Below, in pieces: positions 55,511-64,000 of a stretch of DNA of 64,000 bases. The notes under the pieces were generated by a model. The model made no database searches. It saw nothing but the letters and a program-made list of their open reading frames with translations, and had not been told where the DNA came from. Position 1 is the first letter of the stretch; each line of letters opens with the position of its first letter. The DNA lies in assembly GCA_024449915.1 (NCBI GenBank), contig JAMZAV010002208.1, positions 1 through 64,000 of the forward strand, written 5' to 3'. The DNA is from Sweltsa coloradensis (taxonomy: Eukaryota > Arthropoda > Insecta > Plecoptera > Chloroperlidae). The position numbers and the translations under genes were made by a program.

Positions 55511-55860
55511 CACAATCGACGATTACCGTGCACTCGGGCGGAAGCGTGCCCAATGCCGGACAGTTCCGTGACACTAGCATGGAGTTTCAAACCCAGACGC
55601 TTTGCGAGAGAGAGTGTGATCGCAGAAATTTGCGAGCCTGAATCGATGATCGCCCCGAAAGGGTTGATATTCCCAGAATTGTCCTGGATCAGAGCTCGCA
55701 GCGTGCCAAGCATGGCAGAGCGCTTGAGGGGCTGACTGACCTGCAGTTGGCAAGCCAGTGCTAGTCCCACTGTAGGTTTGTTACCCTGCAGTGGGCGAGT
55801 GTCAGCTGGGGCGCTGACAGTGGAGGAGGTCGATGTCGCGGAGTGGAGCAACGTGTGATG
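55510..55860 (-). pseudogene. BEL aspartic protease
   Basis: 113-codon minus frame: LGTLRALIQDNSG, then FGAIIDSGSQISAITLSLA with the catalytic D-S-G, then LGLKLHA. The retroviral-type aspartic protease cleaves the polyprotein as a dimer. The active-site triad is intact in this copy. Upstream lies the Gag knuckle (CRECHSKHH). Confidence 0.85.
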
Positions 55861-57090
55861 ATGCTTACTGTGGCACTCGCGACACGAGCCTTGAGAGATA
55901 CAGTGTTGTTTGTTATGATTCCCTAGACAAATTTACGCATCGTTTTTAGATTGCGCAGAGTTTGGTACTTCTCCTCCACGGTCTGCTTGAGGAATGTTGG
56001 GCAGTTGTAGAGTGTGTGATCGCCGTCACAAGATGGACACGAGCGTGTTGCGCGGGCGATCGTGGCTGTGGCTGAGTTGGAGGAGAAGGTTTCGCGACAA
56101 GCAGCGAATTAATTTTCCGAAGTGGAGTGAAGGGCTGAGAAGCCCCTGTAGGTTTGAGCTTAGTTGAGCTTGCAGCGGAAATAGGGTCAAGTCCACAGAG
56201 CTCGAACGTGCGGCTTTGTTCCTCGAGGAATTCGATAAGCTTTTTTGTAAGTGGGCGTGCTATGCGATGAGCATTTGAATTCAAACTGCTTACGGGTGTT
56301 TAGATCCAAGTGCGCGAGGGTGATCGATAATAAGAGGAAATCGGCGAGATCACCCAATTTCCAACCCTTTGAGAGCGTCGATAGAACTTCTATGAACGTT
56401 AAAAAAAGTGTTTGAAGGGAAGCGTGGTTTCCAGATTTGAGAGGGATGAAGTCCAATAACCTGCTGTAGTACATAGCAGCCAATAGACGTTTATTTTGAT
56501 ACCTGTTGATCAAAGTTGCGTATGCGATTGCATAATTTCTTTTGAAATTATGAAACTGGAGATCGTGAAAGGGCAGCGTCTTGGAGGGATGATCTCAAGT
56601 AGTGAAACTTTTCCCACTGCATTGAGGCTAGTATTTGATCCACAAGAGAGTGGTACAACGCGTAATATTCCGGCCACCGTGCGAGGTCACCATTAAAATT
56701 AGGTAATTGAAGGGGTGGGGAGCGAATTTGTTGAATTAACAACAATCTGGTTGTGGGGGCACTGCTGGGGTAGTGACAATTAACTGTGAGGCTGCGATGT
56801 AACGTTTTTGTGCCGAGAATATTAGATCATCGAAACTTATTCTGACCTTACTTACTTCAAGCGGTTTGACGGTTTCTTCCAATTTGGAATTGAAGACGAT
56901 GATAGATTCTTGTACTTTATCAAATTTTTTTTTGTAGAAAACAAGGAGCTCGTCAAAGCGAGGCTTGAAGAGTGGTACGTCATCGGGCTTAAAATTATTA
57001 AAAGCTTCATATATGCGTTGCGCAGATGCAAACAGTTCTTCGCGAGTTTTGAGAAAAAACGTTGGCTTGCTGTTTCTGCTGTTCAGACAT
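55860..57090 (-). pseudogene. BEL Gag-like region
   Basis: Likely start at the ATG whose reverse lies at 57088-57090 (MSEQQKQQ). Broken frames follow: a helical N-terminus; then LPNFNGDLARWPEYYALYHS and EKFHYLRSSL at 56745-56548 (DUF1759-type pattern of Pao Gag); then a basic/Pro-rich linker; then CPSCDGDHTLYNC near 56035-55985 (one zinc knuckle), and CRECHSKHHHTLLH near 55880. Gag binds element RNA and builds particles. At least three frame changes are present. Confidence 0.8.
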
Positions 57091-57589
57091 GTTGTATGTT
57101 AATGAGTGCAACGTGAAAGTAAGACGAAGTGACAAGTAAGTCGACAAGTAGTAGTAAGCAGACGAAAATCAAGGACAGACAGTGAATTATAATTTGCAAA
57201 TTATAAAATGAAAGAACACACAAGTTTTGAGAAAAACAATGTTGTGAGCTTAAGAAAGCCGGAGAAAGAGCGAAGAAAATAATTATAAAATAATTATTGC
57301 AATTGGTGTGAACGAAATCTGAGAGTGCGATTTCATTTCCAGATAGAAAATGCAAGTGAGAGAAGAACAAAGAGATAGCGCTGACCCAAAGTTCAACAAG
57401 TTCAGATGAGCGCCGAGGTGGATTACAAGCACGTACGAATACGAGCCGAGGTGCTGACGCAGATATAAGCGTCGAAATGCGGACAGGCGAGGATCATGTA
57501 CCATGTACTGAGGCGTGTGACTGCGATAAGACACACGTGGGGATTATTGATGATATGAGAATCAATGAAAACTGGCTGAAGATTCGGCG

Positions 57590-57605
57590 CCCGGAGGACC
57601 AACTT
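57590..57605 (-). promoter_or_regulatory. BEL primer-binding-site candidate
   Basis: Minus strand reads TTGGTCCTCCGGGCGCC beginning about 3 nt inside the 5' LTR. TGG is the complement of tRNA CCA. The specific tRNA is not determined. Confidence 0.6.
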
Positions 57606-58167
57606 TGTTAGCGCGTAGGCGAGAATTCCTACAAGCGACCTAGTGTAGGGCGAGGGGGGGCCAACTGACGACTAGGTATTCGATGAGAGGGGGAGGGGGA
57701 TGCTAGTGGACTGTATTATAGGATTTTGGAACCGAGCTGCGAAATATACTGAAAATCACTTACCGACTTGCTGTATGGGCTGGGCAAGGTAAACAGGGCG
57801 GCAGGCGTGTAGATTACTCAGCTGGGCGGCGGGCGTCGGGGGCGTCGGGGGCGTTTGGCGTCGCGAGCGATTATAATGGTGAAATTAATAAAACTAATAT
57901 AATGTTAAACACAATAGAAATAGTTACCAGGTACATGTATACGTTTTACACTGGCGAGGGGGGAGTACAGTGCGTAGAAAACACACACGCGTTCTCTACG
58001 AGCGAGAGACTTGAGCTTCTTCCAACGGAGCGGCTGAGAGTACACTGAGTAGCGAGTAGCCAGCATAGTGCTGACAAACGCAATTGCGGGCTGTGATTTC
58101 AGAATACATCACAGCCGGTGGGGAAAGGATGGACATTGATAGGAAATCCTAATATTGGCGTAAAACA
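57606..58167 (-). repeat. BEL LTR, right (5' LTR)
   Basis: 562 bp. Starts tgttagcgcg, ends taaaaca, followed by gcggt. As the element is on the minus strand this is the 5' LTR. Confidence 0.9.
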
Positions 58168-58635
58168 GCGGTCATCTTCTGAAATGGTCGCCATTACTGT
58201 CACTGCGTTTTATTTGTAATGGTCGTAATGAAAATAAGTTTTCCAATGATCGACAAGAACTATTTTATGTTTACCCAAATTTAACTTTCTATCATAAATG
58301 TCTATACAACATATTTTGGGGGCCATCTTGTAAAATGGTTTCCATTAGTGTCATGGGACAAACCTAAGACAACTCTATGAACAAATAATTTTACAATAAC
58401 ATTATTTTTGAATATGTGAACATTTATCGTCCGTTATCAAAACACACTTAAATATTGTACCTTTGGCTGAAGGACTAATAAAATTTAATTTCCTACAAAT
58501 AATCTCATAATAGTCCCAGGTGACAAAATTTGTTTCAATTAATAGGAAATTTTATGAAAAATCCAAATAACACGTCAGATTTGTTAAAACTGTCATTATT
58601 ATAATAGAAGAAAACAAATCAAAATCAAAATACTA

Positions 58636-59988
58636 TCCGGAGAAAAAAGGTCCGATGGAGCGTAGTGAGCAATCAGCTGGTTTAGCAAGATGGCCGGGTA
58701 AAAGGGGATAGCTGCCGTCCACACCCTTGGCTAACATTGCATGGACCCAAACTTGAAATCACTTTTTCTGTTTAAAACGTCCAGTTACATAATAGAACAA
58801 TGATTCAGAAAAATATAGGTTGATACCTTGTGGTATAGTTTAAAATTTAAACATAATGAAAATCTGTAAAGAATAAGTGATTTTATATAGGGTACGTTCT
58901 TCTCACGTACTGCATTTCAAATTATTAGCGCCTATGATTTGTTCGCCCTAAAACAAAGAGCATCAATTACTAATCCCAGAGTATAAAATACCTTGTAGTA
59001 TAAAATGCTAAAGCAAGCGTGGACTAGTAATTTGCAAAATGTTAATGGCCTAGAGCTGTGATAAACTGAGAGAACAGCGCGGAAAATTGACGGCCGCTAG
59101 CTTGGCCTAGGCCTAGGGCCTACTGCTTGCCCGTTTCACACCATCACTAGGCGTCAAATGACTCGGCTAGAAGAAAACTAATAATTTTGTTACTAAAATT
59201 TAAATTTTGAAAATAATTAACCAGTCTGTATCCCAAAACTATCAATTTATTTAATAAATTGGATAGGCTCCCTCAGCTGGTTGTATAGGCGCTGCATTTA
59301 CAGCCAAGTCGCCTCCTAGGGCCTAGCAGACGTGCAAAACTCTGGCTTAAAAAATAATAATATTCTGGCCAGACTTAATTTCGTATGTAGGCCATCACAC
59401 CCTTCGAGCTTCTTATATTATTTTTTAATGAAGAGCCTACACGAAATAATAAACATGTAGCCCCAGGCCCTAGGCCTACTTGACACCGCACCAAAGAAAA
59501 GCAAATCTAGGGCCCAAAAATCTCGAGTGAACGGAGCTGACAAAGGCATTTAAATGTGCAAAACGAAGGGCGATAAGAGGTTGAATCCATTTTTCAAACA
59601 TCTGATGCAATCTGCTTACATATAAAAAACAGACATTAATCGGTAGTGTAATCGGCTAGATAAAATAATGTCTCAAAAATAGCTTATTCAAGAACCTGTC
59701 AACATTCACTGCCGAGACCCAAAAGTCAAGTTTAGATAATACCTTTCAGGTAGTTTTGTATGAGTAAAAAGGTTGAAATGGATGGAAATCTATTTTGGGT
59801 TACTGTATTTTATTGCTTTCTAAATTACAATTTTGGTGAATTAAATATACAATCATAATATTTCTTAGTATTTTCGTAAACTGACGCGATTCACCATGCG
59901 TTTTCCTATCAGGTGGGCGTACCTATCCCCGATTCTCTAGTTCCTCACTCGCGCGCCAGAGAGCCATACTGTTCCTTGTTTCCTCGGA
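58636..59988. mobile_element. 1.35-kb TA-flanked TIR element
   Basis: Absent from the matching place in the left arm (49308-49312). Ends TCCGGAGAAAAAAGG and the reverse complement of CCTTGTTTCCTCGGA agree at 12 of 15 positions. TA flanks both ends (58634-58635, 59989-59990). No transposase ORF. TA duplications are typical of Tc1/mariner-type elements, so it is probably a non-autonomous member of such a group; the family is unproven. AGGCCTA words are frequent inside (59105-59480). Confidence 0.7.
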
Positions 59989-60038
59989 TATGCATATGCC
60001 TAAAACAAGATGGCGTCGTAAAAATATTTTGCCGAAAA

Positions 60039-60296
60039 TTACAAATGTCTTCCCAAGATTATTTTTATCCTTAAGGTAAACACTAACAGGATAGGAAGAG
60101 AAAACTCGACCAGGTCAAGATTCCACGTCTCAATTGGCCAGGATCTGTATAACAATGCATCCAACAATAAGGATTCGACCAGTTTTGCAGCTTGCAGCAC
60201 GCTACGCTTTTCATCACGTTTACCACCAAAGCGACCAAAGTATTTGCATTTAAGCAAAATGAAAAATACGGACGTGTTCACAAATGTATTCCGCAA
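60039..60296 (-). CDS. 85-codon ORF in the right arm, unknown
   Basis: Mirror copy of the ORF at 49001-49258, same length and stop, two amino-acid differences (QAAKL and VFTLR). No known family. See the left-arm entry for composition. Whether it is expressed is unknown. Confidence 0.25.
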   Translation of the reverse strand: MRNTFVNTSVFFILLKCKYFGRFGGKRDEKRSVLQAAKLVESLLLDALLYRSWPIETWNLDLVEFSLPILLVFTLRIKIILGRHL

Positions 60297-60731
60297 TCAA
60301 AAGCTATCCCCGTGTCTTAAGAAAATGTTGATGGTTTAACTGTAAAAAAATATAGAACATTTTAGTGTAATTCTGAAAATGTAAATTTTCCCCGCAATTG
60401 TTGATTTTTCACCTTGGCTTATTGTTGCAATCCGAAATAATAATTAAGCATAATGAACGCCCATGTCTTGTGAACACAACGCGCTAAATTTGATTTTTTA
60501 AATCCAAAAATTACAGAATTTACAACATGATTTATAACGCAAAGTGCGATCGACGCCGCGCATCCAAGATGGCTTCGTAAATCTATGACGTACACGCATT
60601 TCGAGACCACAACGTCATTTTTCTAGTGGGTGATGAAGTAGCCGACGATTTTATTTTGGTTTCGCGCGTTAGTACCGCCTGTATGGGTCAAAGCTGAAAT
60701 ATGCGTCTTTTTAGCCTTCGACCGCCGCACT

Positions 60732-61090
60732 ATGATGTTTGCGAGTTGGACTTTTTTTCTTGGATCGCCATTCATACTGGCGCGATAAATTTTAGGTCTG
60801 AATACATAACATTTGGTTAGTTTAAGTATATTTGGATTAAGGGCGCGTCAACCGTTAATTCAAAAAGCTATAGAAGTGGATTGAAAGGGTGTTCTTACGT
60901 CTTTGTCGCCATCGTCTTTGTTTTTGGTTTATCTGGATTAAGTTCGCATCAAGCATTAGGTCATAATGCACCACTGCAGCCTAGGGGATATGGAGAGGAG
61001 GGGCTGATGCTGGTCAGAACCAGCCACGGGTAGGAAGAGGATCGAGGGGTTCTCACGTCGCGGTCGTCATCGTCTTCGTCATCGTTCGTG
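60732..61090 (-). repeat. SINE-A copy 25 remainder and copies 26-27 (partial)
   Basis: 60733-60783 completes copy 25. 60825-60921 is a tail joined to a middle section with a central deletion. 60921-61090 is a tail half from tttatctggattaagttcgc to cttcgtcatcgttcgtg, then stops. All in the same orientation. Confidence 0.65.
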
Positions 61091-61315
61091 ATAAAGAATA
61101 AGCACGACCACGGCAAATATGACACACGTGGTTCCCCACTGTGAACCCACTTCTCGTTGCGACAAAGGGTAATAAATTCAAACGGCTGCGGTACCACGGT
61201 TGTTTGCAGACTAAATAAGCTAATCAGTGTCAAGGCTTTGTAGATAACAATAACAAACGCATATCATTATTTATGTGGTTGTTAATTGTTGTTTGATTTG
61301 TTCGTGAACATCAAG
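61091..61315. other. Unresolved ~225 bp between SINE-A halves
   Basis: Nothing recognised. It sits between a SINE-A tail half (copy 27) and a SINE-A head half (copy 28), so it may be an insertion in one SINE-A, though about 70-150 bp of the unit is then duplicated. Confidence 0.35.
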
Positions 61316-61555
61316 ACGCCGAAAGGGGATATGGGGAGGAGATGCCCATGCTGGTCAGAACCAGCCACGGGTGAGGGGTGGAGGGGGGTTTCTTACGTCG
61401 CTGTCGACATCGTCTTTATTGTCGTTCGTTGTGTCATTGTCATCGTCGTCGGAGAGGTCGTCAAGGGAAAGGAAATGTGTCCCCAACGACGATTTCCAGA
61501 GCTCGCCTCTAGTTTCGGGGAGTAATATCCTCCCCCTAACTAGCTGATGTTTGCG
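61316..61555 (-). mobile_element. SINE-A copy 28, partial
   Basis: ggggatatggggaggagatg, catgctggtcagaaccagcc, acgatttccagagctcgcct, actagctgatgtttgcg. Lacks both ends. Confidence 0.75.
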
Positions 61556-62085
61556 AACATGACAGCAAAATGGGCTTTAAAACAAACAAACAATGCCCCT
61601 CTAAATTGAACAAAATGCATTTAAGATACATAATAATAAATTTGGTTGTAGATGTTATTAAAAACCAGTAAAAGAAATTGTAAGATTCACAAAAATAAAA
61701 AAAAAGAAGAAGAAACATTTTGTCTCATTAGTTACAAAAACTTTCCGAATTCCAGGAAAATCAATGTTAGGTGCACTTATTACATTATTAGTATTAGACA
61801 TCAATGCAGCCTCTTTAAGTATACTTTTATGTGGCTTGGCTTCATGAAGGATGATGGATGAGTTGTTCCAATCCACATAATGATGATTCTCATAAACATG
61901 CTCTGCTCATCTAGAGGAACATACTTCATGCTGCGTAACGTTGTTCTTACGCTCCTTCAACATCACTCAAGACTTTAATTAAAACCTGATGAAGGAGGTT
62001 GATTAACCTTTGAAATATCGTAATCTTTGTTTTACTTTGAGTAGTGTATAGTGCTAAAAATCATGATCTTAAACCTGATCCACCC
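61556..62085. other. Unresolved AT-rich stretch
   Basis: Only short ORFs (60-72 codons) on both strands, no motif. Confidence 0.35.
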
Positions 62086-63565
62086 TACGACGTGAGAAAC
62101 TAGGGCGCTTCAACCGGTTAGGTCATATTGCGCCGCCTGTGAATGAAAGGAAATGAGAAGAGTTAATGCAGGTATGTTTGATGATTAGATTGTTTTCTAA
62201 GTTAAAATAAAAAAAATAAATTGGATGAAGAAATAAATAGCAAAATAAAATTTAGTATGTAAATGAAAATAAAGAAAAGAAACAAATGTGTAAGATGTAA
62301 TTAAATTTTGTTAAATAGATTAAAAGGGGATGAGAAATTTGAAATTTTGTCGCCGTTTCATATGATAAAAAGTTCTTCATATGTTTGGGAGAGATAAATT
62401 GCGTGCGCAATGCATCATTTTTGGGCACATTCTGCAGCATATGATGCACGGTTAAAGGTACATACAGTGTCACATATGGGAATAACCTTTTCTCGGGTTT
62501 TAAGAGATATCCGTGTGTAGGCGTGTATGGCCTATACGAATTCTAGACAATACCACCCTCTCTCTACGTGAAGTCGAGACGTGGGGGGACAAATTTTTGT
62601 TAGTCAAGTGGGCATACACTATGAAATTTTGTTTTTTTTGCAACAAACCCCACGATGTTTGTCTTTAAAACCAACAATCTTTGCTTGTATCCACTTTTGA
62701 ATCGGAAGGGGAAACTAGATTGAAATCATCGTCGCGACGCTGGGAAGTTTCCTAGCAGCCATCAGCGTTTTCACCCCCTATCCCCACGTGTCCGGGGTAT
62801 CCAGCAAAAAACTTTTTTATAAAACCCCTTAGGGGTTTAGTTTTTCTAAATAGAATTGGAGTCTTGTACTAACAAGACTAGAAAATGGTTTTATAGTTTG
62901 AAGTGAACTTAAGCTATCGAACAAAAAAGGGTTTTTCTCCACAACGACAACGTAGATGTTTTTAAAGAGTTTCACTGGCGAAAAAACTCTGCAGTGAAAA
63001 CTAAACACACGTCGAAGCCGAACGTTCATTTAAAGGTGGAGCAATAAAAGGGACTTCAAACCTTGTTGTAAATTTTTGGAGCCATCTGTAAATACCAAAG
63101 TAAACCTTTGATTTTCAGGGCAAATCTTTCTATATTTAAATTTTTGAAAAAAGTAGCGCAGCAAGTGGGGTTTTTTATCAAAACGAAAAGGTCAAATAGA
63201 ATAATCGGCTCTGGTGAGACCAGGGCGGGTTTTGCTAAAAACAAAATTAAAAATGTTGTAGATAAAAATTATAAGATTAAACAAAAGTTTACATCTTAAC
63301 CCCGTTGGAAGGGTTCCCATCGGTTTTTTATAAAAGTGTCTGACATATTTCACATTAAAAACAACCCGATTTGCTGATGGTAGGCATAGTTTTAATTTTC
63401 ATTACGTTCGTTCCCATAAAAGGGTTTCTCCGTTTCCCAAGGAGGACACACCTGATCGGCATACAAGCGACCCCGGGGCTTGTTCGAAATGCCCCAAGAG
63501 CAAGACGAAGCCCACAATGGTGGACAGTGTCGAAAAGTTTAAGAGTTGTGTTATTGCTGAAGAGT
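62086..63565 (-). pseudogene. LINE-B copy, ~1.5 kb
   Basis: Starts at the LINE-B terminus acgacgtgagaaactagggc (plus strand) and runs through UTR into coding sequence. At 62540-62480 minus-strand residues include AIHAY and KTREKVIPIC, the IGH/RLTH-type C-terminal region. At about 62820-62760 FAGYPGHVGIG marks the RNase H box, with frame damage. Reads on toward RT at 63.0-63.5 kb, colinear with 27.0-27.6 kb. 5'-truncated near 63565. Confidence 0.75.
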
Positions 63566-63704
63566 GCTTTCCAAGTTTTTTGCTATTCAAACAATTTGGA
63601 AATTTAAAAAAAAGACAACGGAATACTTTTTTAAAATAGCACACACTTAAATCAAGAAATTTGTGAAAGTAACACACTCGATTGAAGAGTCTTTAACTTT
63701 TTGA

Positions 63705-64000
63705 ATGGACGGTAGGTGAGAAAACAAAGGCGCTTAAACCCGGTTAGGTTATATTGCGCCCCCTGTGTTATTGTAAAGTTTTTAAGTTAGGGTGAGTTTA
63801 AAAGTTAAAAAATTATTGTTTTCAAGTTAAAAAAAAAAAAGAATATGATAAAAATAACAAGATAGTGAAAGAAACGTTGTTTTTTGGGTTTAAACAAAGG
63901 AATGTAATAAAAAATGGTGGAAAATAAATTTCGATAGTTTGTCGCTGGATCATAATATAGAAGCTCTAACCCCACCTTCTTTTCTATGACACGTTTCCGT
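63705..64000 (-). repeat. LINE-B copy running off the window
   Basis: Starts gtaggtgagaaaacaaaggc, ccggttaggttatattgcgc, then A-rich UTR, and gatagtttgtcgctggatca at the end, colinear with 34000-34030. The window ends before RNase H. Confidence 0.65.

Larger units (their letters stand above)
52678..58167 (-). mobile_element. BEL/Pao LTR retrotransposon, 5.5 kb, RT deleted
   Basis: LTRs 52678-53235 and 57606-58167 both start tgttagcgcgtaggcgaga and end aaaca. Target duplication gcggt at 52673-52677 and 58168-58172. The minus strand encodes Gag with DUF1759-like and CCHC parts, an aspartic protease, the start of RT, then jumps to the integrase. The typical order PR-RT-RNase H-IN is kept, but most RT and all RNase H are missing at about 54.99-55.02 kb. 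Several frame changes remain. A TGG-started PBS-like word (TGGTCCTCCGGGCGCC) lies just inside the right LTR. The primer tRNA cannot be named. Non-autonomous as it stands. Confidence 0.9.
48576..60731. mobile_element. 12.2-kb long-armed TIR element with nested insertions
   Basis: It starts agtgcggcggtcgaa and ends with the reverse complement, ttcgaccgccgcact. The arms are ~1.07 kb (48576-49642 and 58300-60731 less a 1.35-kb insert). Removing BEL (52678-58167 plus one TSD) and the TA-flanked element leaves about 5.3 kb. The core (49643-52672 and 58173-58300) holds a 1.4-kb foldback element and no recognisable transposase, integrase or polymerase, so the element is probably non-autonomous. Termini AG...CT and long arms recall Maverick/Polinton or other long-TIR DNA elements, but those make 6-bp duplications while tga (3 bp) is the most visible here. 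Family unassigned. Confidence 0.8.
58300..60731 (-). repeat. Right terminal arm, interrupted
   Basis: Reverse complement of the left arm, split by the 1.35-kb element at 58636-59988. Outer end ttcgaccgccgcact. Confidence 0.85.

Noticed and set aside
48576..60731. Reading the long inverted arms as an assembly artefact (false palindrome).
   Set aside because: The arms differ by substitutions, only one arm has the TA-flanked insert, the centre is non-palindromic, and the flanks rejoin into a known repeat. These favour a real element, though read support is unseen.
48576..60731. Assigning the 12-kb element to Maverick/Polinton.
   Set aside because: The AG...CT ends and long arms fit loosely, but no polymerase, integrase or capsid gene is present and a 6-bp duplication is not seen.
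61286..61525. Recurrent hydrophobic ORF (VVIVFVIV...VIVIVV type) on the plus strand of SINE-A copies, seen also at 19585, 23262 and 36668.
   Set aside because: It is the antisense reading of the (gtcatcgtc)n-like part of SINE-A. It starts at different points in each copy and is broken in most, so it is not a membrane protein gene.

Overview
This 64-kb window looks like repeat-dense, non-coding invertebrate (metazoan) nuclear DNA. I found no convincing host gene, rRNA, functional tRNA or CRISPR array. The evidence for a eukaryote is a stack of retroelements: a Ty3/Gypsy and a BEL/Pao LTR element, non-LTR (LINE) fragments with a C-terminal RNase H, several SINE-like families, foldback/TIR DNA elements, a minisatellite and a satellite. 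AGGCCTA-type words are frequent near 39.6-40.1 kb and 59.1-59.5 kb. I cannot name the phylum from sequence alone. Sequence quality is patchy: roughly 1-20, 25-29, 32-33, 40-47 and 62-64 kb carry inflated homopolymers and many indels, while about 30-32, 34-40 and 48-62 kb read cleanly. Frameshifts in the poor stretches may therefore be sequencing error rather than decay.

Two repeat families dominate, and every copy I could orient lies the same way (sense on the minus strand). 'SINE-A' is about 370 bp and has a T-rich leader on the plus strand, i.e. a 3' A-rich tail on the minus strand. There are about 28 full, broken or chimeric copies. 'LINE-B' is the 3' end of a non-LTR retrotransposon with about 20 copies, mostly just 80-280 bp of 3' UTR. 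The 26.3-28.5, 33.9-34.6 and 62.1-63.6 kb copies run on into RNase H and reverse transcriptase coding sequence. SINE-A and LINE-B share a 3'-terminal core of about 30 bp, which suggests a SINE/LINE partnership, and several A/B chimeras are joined at or near that core.

Layout: 0-7.8 kb, a foldback arm, SINE-A, LINE-B tails, tRNA-derived SINE-D with a 40-bp minisatellite, and a tandem duplication of a composite block of about 1.45 kb. 8.2-19.3 kb, an 11-kb Gypsy element on the minus strand, inserted in a SINE-A. 19.5-29 kb, SINE-A/LINE-B/SINE-D mosaics, one small tRNA-derived SINE with an 11-bp target duplication, and a 2.2-kb LINE-B copy. 29-36 kb, repeat E, unresolved sequence and a LINE-B copy. 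36-43 kb, SINE-A copies, a 0.37-kb hairpin element, and a duplicated segment whose second copy is split by SINE-A. 45.0-46.7 kb, a ~170-bp satellite. 48.6-60.7 kb, a 12.2-kb element with ~1.07-kb terminal inverted arms, itself inserted in a SINE-A and carrying three nested items: a 1.4-kb foldback element, a 5.5-kb BEL/Pao element with a 5-bp target duplication and matching LTRs, and a 1.35-kb TA-flanked element in its right arm. 60.7-64 kb, more SINE-A and two consecutive LINE-B copies.

The nesting gives a relative chronology: SINE-A first, then Gypsy and the 12-kb element into SINE-A copies, then BEL and the TA-flanked element into the 12-kb element. The best candidates for something undescribed are the 12-kb long-armed element, which has no recognisable transposase, and the co-oriented SINE-A/LINE-B pair with its chimeras.
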